DNA of 64,000 nt from Cyathus striatus (taxonomy: Eukaryota > Basidiomycota > Agaricomycetes > Agaricales > Nidulariaceae), in NCBI GenBank assembly GCA_025738555.1, contig JAOVFP010000016.1:1302001-1366000 (forward strand), written 5' to 3'. How positions within the stretch are numbered: position 1 is the stretch's first letter; each line of letters begins with the position of its first letter. The translations under genes and the position numbers were made by a program. The notes beneath the pieces were generated by a model, which was given only the letters and a program-made list of their open reading frames with translations, was not told the origin of the DNA and did no database searches. Shown here piece after piece: positions 61,131-64,000 of this stretch.

Positions 61131-61509
61131 CGAGGGTGATATAGCATATCTATAAGAAGTTTCCTAATGTGGTCTATGAGGCAGTCCATATGAGCTGTCT
61201 TCCCACAGGAAATTACTGTACTAAAGATAAATGCACCTCATGTTTGCTGTGTTTGGATCCTTTCCAGTACTTATCTACATATGAAGCACCTACAACACTC
61301 CAGACCACCAAATTATACTCAGTAGCAAGCATACTAAGTGTTCATTGAGCAATCATTTAGATCATGGTTGACTCAAGTCTAACTAAGCGACTGACAATGA
61401 ATTGTGTGAGAGCTTTAGTGATGAATTAGGAAGGCTGTCCCGCTTTGTCACTTCCTTTGTCGCACCTTTCCTCTCAACTTTGACATGCTAATTATTGGCC
61501 TAATATGCC

Positions 61510-63062
61510 TATGAGGTCAATTAGATCTGCACTAGGAAATCTCACCAAACCTGTAGCTGAGAATGCACCTAAAAAGAGAAAATGCGAAAATTTGAAGCCA
61601 AAGCAAGGGAAATGAAATAAATCTGTAAGTGTAGTGTGTCAGTATGAGTCCATTTAGATACTATAGCATACCTATATCATATACAATCAGTCTATGACAG
61701 ATATATCAACTGAAAAGAATGCATTACATGGTCAATGGTCACAGTTTCACTGCCACATATCCAAGGACTTTCAGAATGCAACTGCTGAGCCAATTGCATA
61801 TGTGGTCCTTGAATTTGATGCAAATGTGACATCATCTCTAGATGGTACATCAAACCTGCATCAAAATAATGAGATGGAACACATGGAAGACCAATCCAGG
61901 CACCTCAACACAGCACTTACAGCAGATACCAACTCAGATACAAGCTCTGATGACAACAATACTAACAAGCAAGATCCTGACTTTGATGCACTCCACCCAG
62001 GAAAGCTGCAAGAGGCTCTGACACAACCAAGTGCAAAATCTGCACTTAACAATCTCAATGATCAACTTCATCCACCTCGAAAAATTGGTTCAGGACATAT
62101 AGATCCAGAGCTAAACTTGTTTTTTAAGTCCAGAATGGATGGTATACAAGCTATGCTTGCATCATATACACACCCACTGTCAAAAACCTTCAATGCCTGG
62201 GCTGCTTCATCTTTACAAGCAGCCATTACTTTAAATCAAGGAAGGCACTGTGCATGGAGGCTTTGCACCTTATCTTGGAAATTCATCCAGGATCACAAAA
62301 TCCTTCCTATAAACATTACCTGATGAAGATCTAACAAATGATCTAAATCTTTACCTGCAAGAAATTGGTAATGAGATTTCAGGGAAGAAAATACAAGAAT
62401 ACCTTAGTCAAGAAGATGTCCATTCTAAGCATGGAATTGACAAGGAGATCTGTGAGTGAACAGGACAGCAATATCTAAATGAACTGGGTTACCATTTCAC
62501 TGAACCAAAAAAGGGGCAGTATGTTGATGGACATGAGAATCCAGCAGTTGTTGATTACTGAGATAATATCTATGTGCAAAAGTGGAAGACATTTTGGGAT
62601 CAAATGATGACCTGGACAAAAGAAAACATACCTGAGCACCAAGAATCAGACATAATTGGCCATCATGCTATTGTCTGGTTTCATAATGAGTCAATCTTCT
62701 ATGCTCATGACCATCAAAACAGGGGCTGGTTTCATAAAGATGCACCAGCCAAACCATATGCAAAAGGCAAAGGCACCTCACTTATGATTGCATATTATAT
62801 TTCTGCAGACTTTGGATGGCTTTGTTCTTCAGACAAAAAGTGTTCAGCATGTTGAGTTATGAAGCCTGGAAAGAATCAAGATGGGTATTTCACAAATGAT
62901 AAGATCTGTGAACAAGTGAAGGAGGTTATTAGCATTGTGCATGAATACTGGCCCCAGTACAAGCACATTTTCATATATGATAATGCCACAACTCACCTAA
63001 AGTGTCCAGATGATGCACTTTCTGCATGAATAATGCCAAAGAAGACCCCTGCACAGGGGAGA
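61510..63062 (+). pseudogene. Tc1/mariner-like (DDE) transposase, decayed
   Basis: The N-terminal exon begins MRSIRSALGNLTKPVAENAP at 61510, with an intron donor near 61625 and coding resuming by about 61694. Recognisable blocks: SLQAAITLNQGRHCAWRL (61.2-62.25 kb region), YLQEIGNEISGKK (62370), FTEPKKGQYVDGHE (62500), WFHNESIFYAHD (62680, first catalytic-type acid changed to Asn), YISADFGWL (62800) and IFIYDNATTH (62970, second catalytic Asp). Stops at 62458, 62561, 62853 and 63027 fall mostly where related proteins have Arg, consistent with CGA to TGA. There is also a frame change after ILPINI (about 62320). From memory this is the mushroom transposase family with DNATTHLK; it is inactive here. 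Confidence 0.78.
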
Positions 63063-63064
63063 AA

Positions 63065-63320
63065 TTGGGGAGCTCTTTACGCTCCCCCCCCATTACACGT
63101 GAATTTCATGTGAACTTCATGTGAATAGGTGAAGTTCATGTGAGATTCATGTGAAATTTAGGTGAACTTTTCAACATTATTTTTGCTGAATTTCAGTGAG
63201 AACACTGCTAACAATTTCACCTGAATTTCACATGAATTTCACATGAACTTCACCCATTCATGTGAAGTTCACATGAAAATTCACATAATATTCACCAGAA
63301 ATTCATGTGAAGTTTATACA
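63065..63320. mobile_element. Palindromic MITE-like element with TTCATGTGAA words
   Basis: The left arm (63095-63165) repeats TTCATGTGAA and its variants. The right arm (63210-63290) has the inverse arrangement AATTTCACCTGAATTTCAC, so the region could fold into a long imperfect hairpin. It directly follows the transposase remnant, next to a small hairpin GGGGAGC-N7-GCTCCCC. Target duplication not determined. Confidence 0.5.
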
Positions 63321-63624
63321 ACACTAGTAGTAGTAAACTTCAAATGTATTTCATTGTGTCACTTACTAATAATAAAAATAAATAAAGAGCAATAACAATA
63401 CACTCAGAGAGAATTGAACACCAGACCACAGAGTGCTGACTAACAATTTTTCCCACAGTAACACACTTTTTCACTACACCATGAGAGCTGGTATATAGAA
63501 ATAAATTCCCACACTATATACCCCCTTGACCCTCCGCTTTCTAATCACTTTGTCACATGATGGATAAATCACATGACCAAAAAAATATCGCACCATTGTT
63601 GATTCTTGCCACATCACTATTACC
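63321..63624. other. Intergenic, no gene seen
   Basis: AT-rich sequence with no motif or ORF of note. Confidence 0.4.
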
Positions 63625-64000
63625 ATCACCCACTCCCTCCCTCCTCCCTCTCTCCCCCCCTCTCTCCCTTCCTCTTCTTTCTCTCCCCCCTCCTTATTTT
63701 ATCTACCATGGCACCCTCAAGACTATATACAGCAAAAGCAAGATTGCAGGAAAGAGGGAAGCATACAATGAGTGGAGGGGCAGGATGATGAGTGGGAGGG
63801 GTGGGATGGCAAGATGAACAGAGCACATGATGAGTGGGTGAGGCAGGCTAGCACAGTGGATAGTGTGCATGATGAGTGCAGGGGGCAGGATAGTGAGTGG
63901 GATGAGGTGCACAACAAGCAGAGGAGCAGGATGGTGAGTGGGGAGGGCAGGATGGTAAGCAGGATGTGTGGCACAGTGAGCAGGGAGGTGGGCAGTGGCA
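63625..64000. repeat. Polypyrimidine tract and GCAGGATGGTGAGTGG-type minisatellite
   Basis: 63625-63695 is nearly pure C/T (CCCTCC, CTCTCC). After a short TATTTTATC-ATGG segment, 63760-64000 has imperfect units around GGCAGGATGGTGAGTGGG and ATGATGAGTGG that continue to the end of the window. Confidence 0.65.

Larger units (their letters stand above)
51355..61450. repeat. Segmental duplication unit C
   Basis: It has the same order as units A and B, with an LTR-type element inserted in the spacer and a large 3' deletion of the HAM1-like gene. Its right end is the most complete of the three: it contains both the motif GACTCAAGTCTAACTAAGCG shared with A and the following GAATTGTGTGAGAGC tract shared with B. 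Confidence 0.82.

Overview
The window looks like nuclear DNA of a filamentous basidiomycete, most likely an Agaricomycete. The reasons are genes cut by many 45-65 nt introns with GTRNGT donors, a multi-exon gene of the fungal HAM1-like family, fungal NACHT-WD40 NOD-like receptors, a seven-helix membrane protein of a type common in mushrooms, and hAT-like, Tc1/mariner-like and LTR mobile elements. I saw no rRNA, tRNA, CRISPR or bacterial operon structure.

Layout. Positions 1-2903 hold the 3' part of a multi-exon hypothetical gene, followed by a hAT-type MITE with a perfect 8-bp target duplication (3308-3666), a small coiled-coil gene (4829-5130), a 52-bp minisatellite and an AT-rich stretch. 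From about 9.07 kb the window is dominated by three copies of one module. In order along + it has a HAM1-like fragment on +, a HAM1-like gene on -, a spacer of about 2 kb, and a NACHT-WD40 receptor gene on - with its promoter. Unit A is 9067-19770, unit B is 24450-45070 and unit C is 51355-61450. Unit B is split by about 10.4 kb of foreign DNA (25663-36096) carrying a two-ZZ-finger gene, a seven-helix membrane protein gene, a Tc1-type MITE and a degenerate satellite. Between the units lie decayed HAM1-like fragments on both strands. The right end has a broken DDE transposase gene (61510-63062), a palindromic MITE-like element and low-complexity DNA.

State of the genes. NACHT-WD40 copy A reads open over three exons, 1233 codons with 11 WD repeats. 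Copy B has one single-base frameshift and 9 repeats. Copy C has lost a splice donor, carries a nonsense codon and a C-terminal frameshift, and keeps 4 repeats. The WD repeats are almost identical 126-bp units that vary mainly at a few codons, the pattern known from fungal incompatibility (het-E/HNWD-type) receptors. The locus therefore looks like a birth-and-death nursery of allorecognition or immune-type receptors linked to HAM1-like genes.

Mutational signature. CpG to TpG/CpA transitions account for much of the visible decay: the lost splice donor and upstream region of copy C, the CG/TG/CA variants of the satellite, the only difference between the two LTRs of a young element in unit C, and probable Arg-to-stop changes in the transposase and ZZ-finger genes. 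This fits methylation-linked or RIP-like silencing of repeats. The linkage and the decay pattern are visible in the sequence; the biological roles are inferred from family membership.
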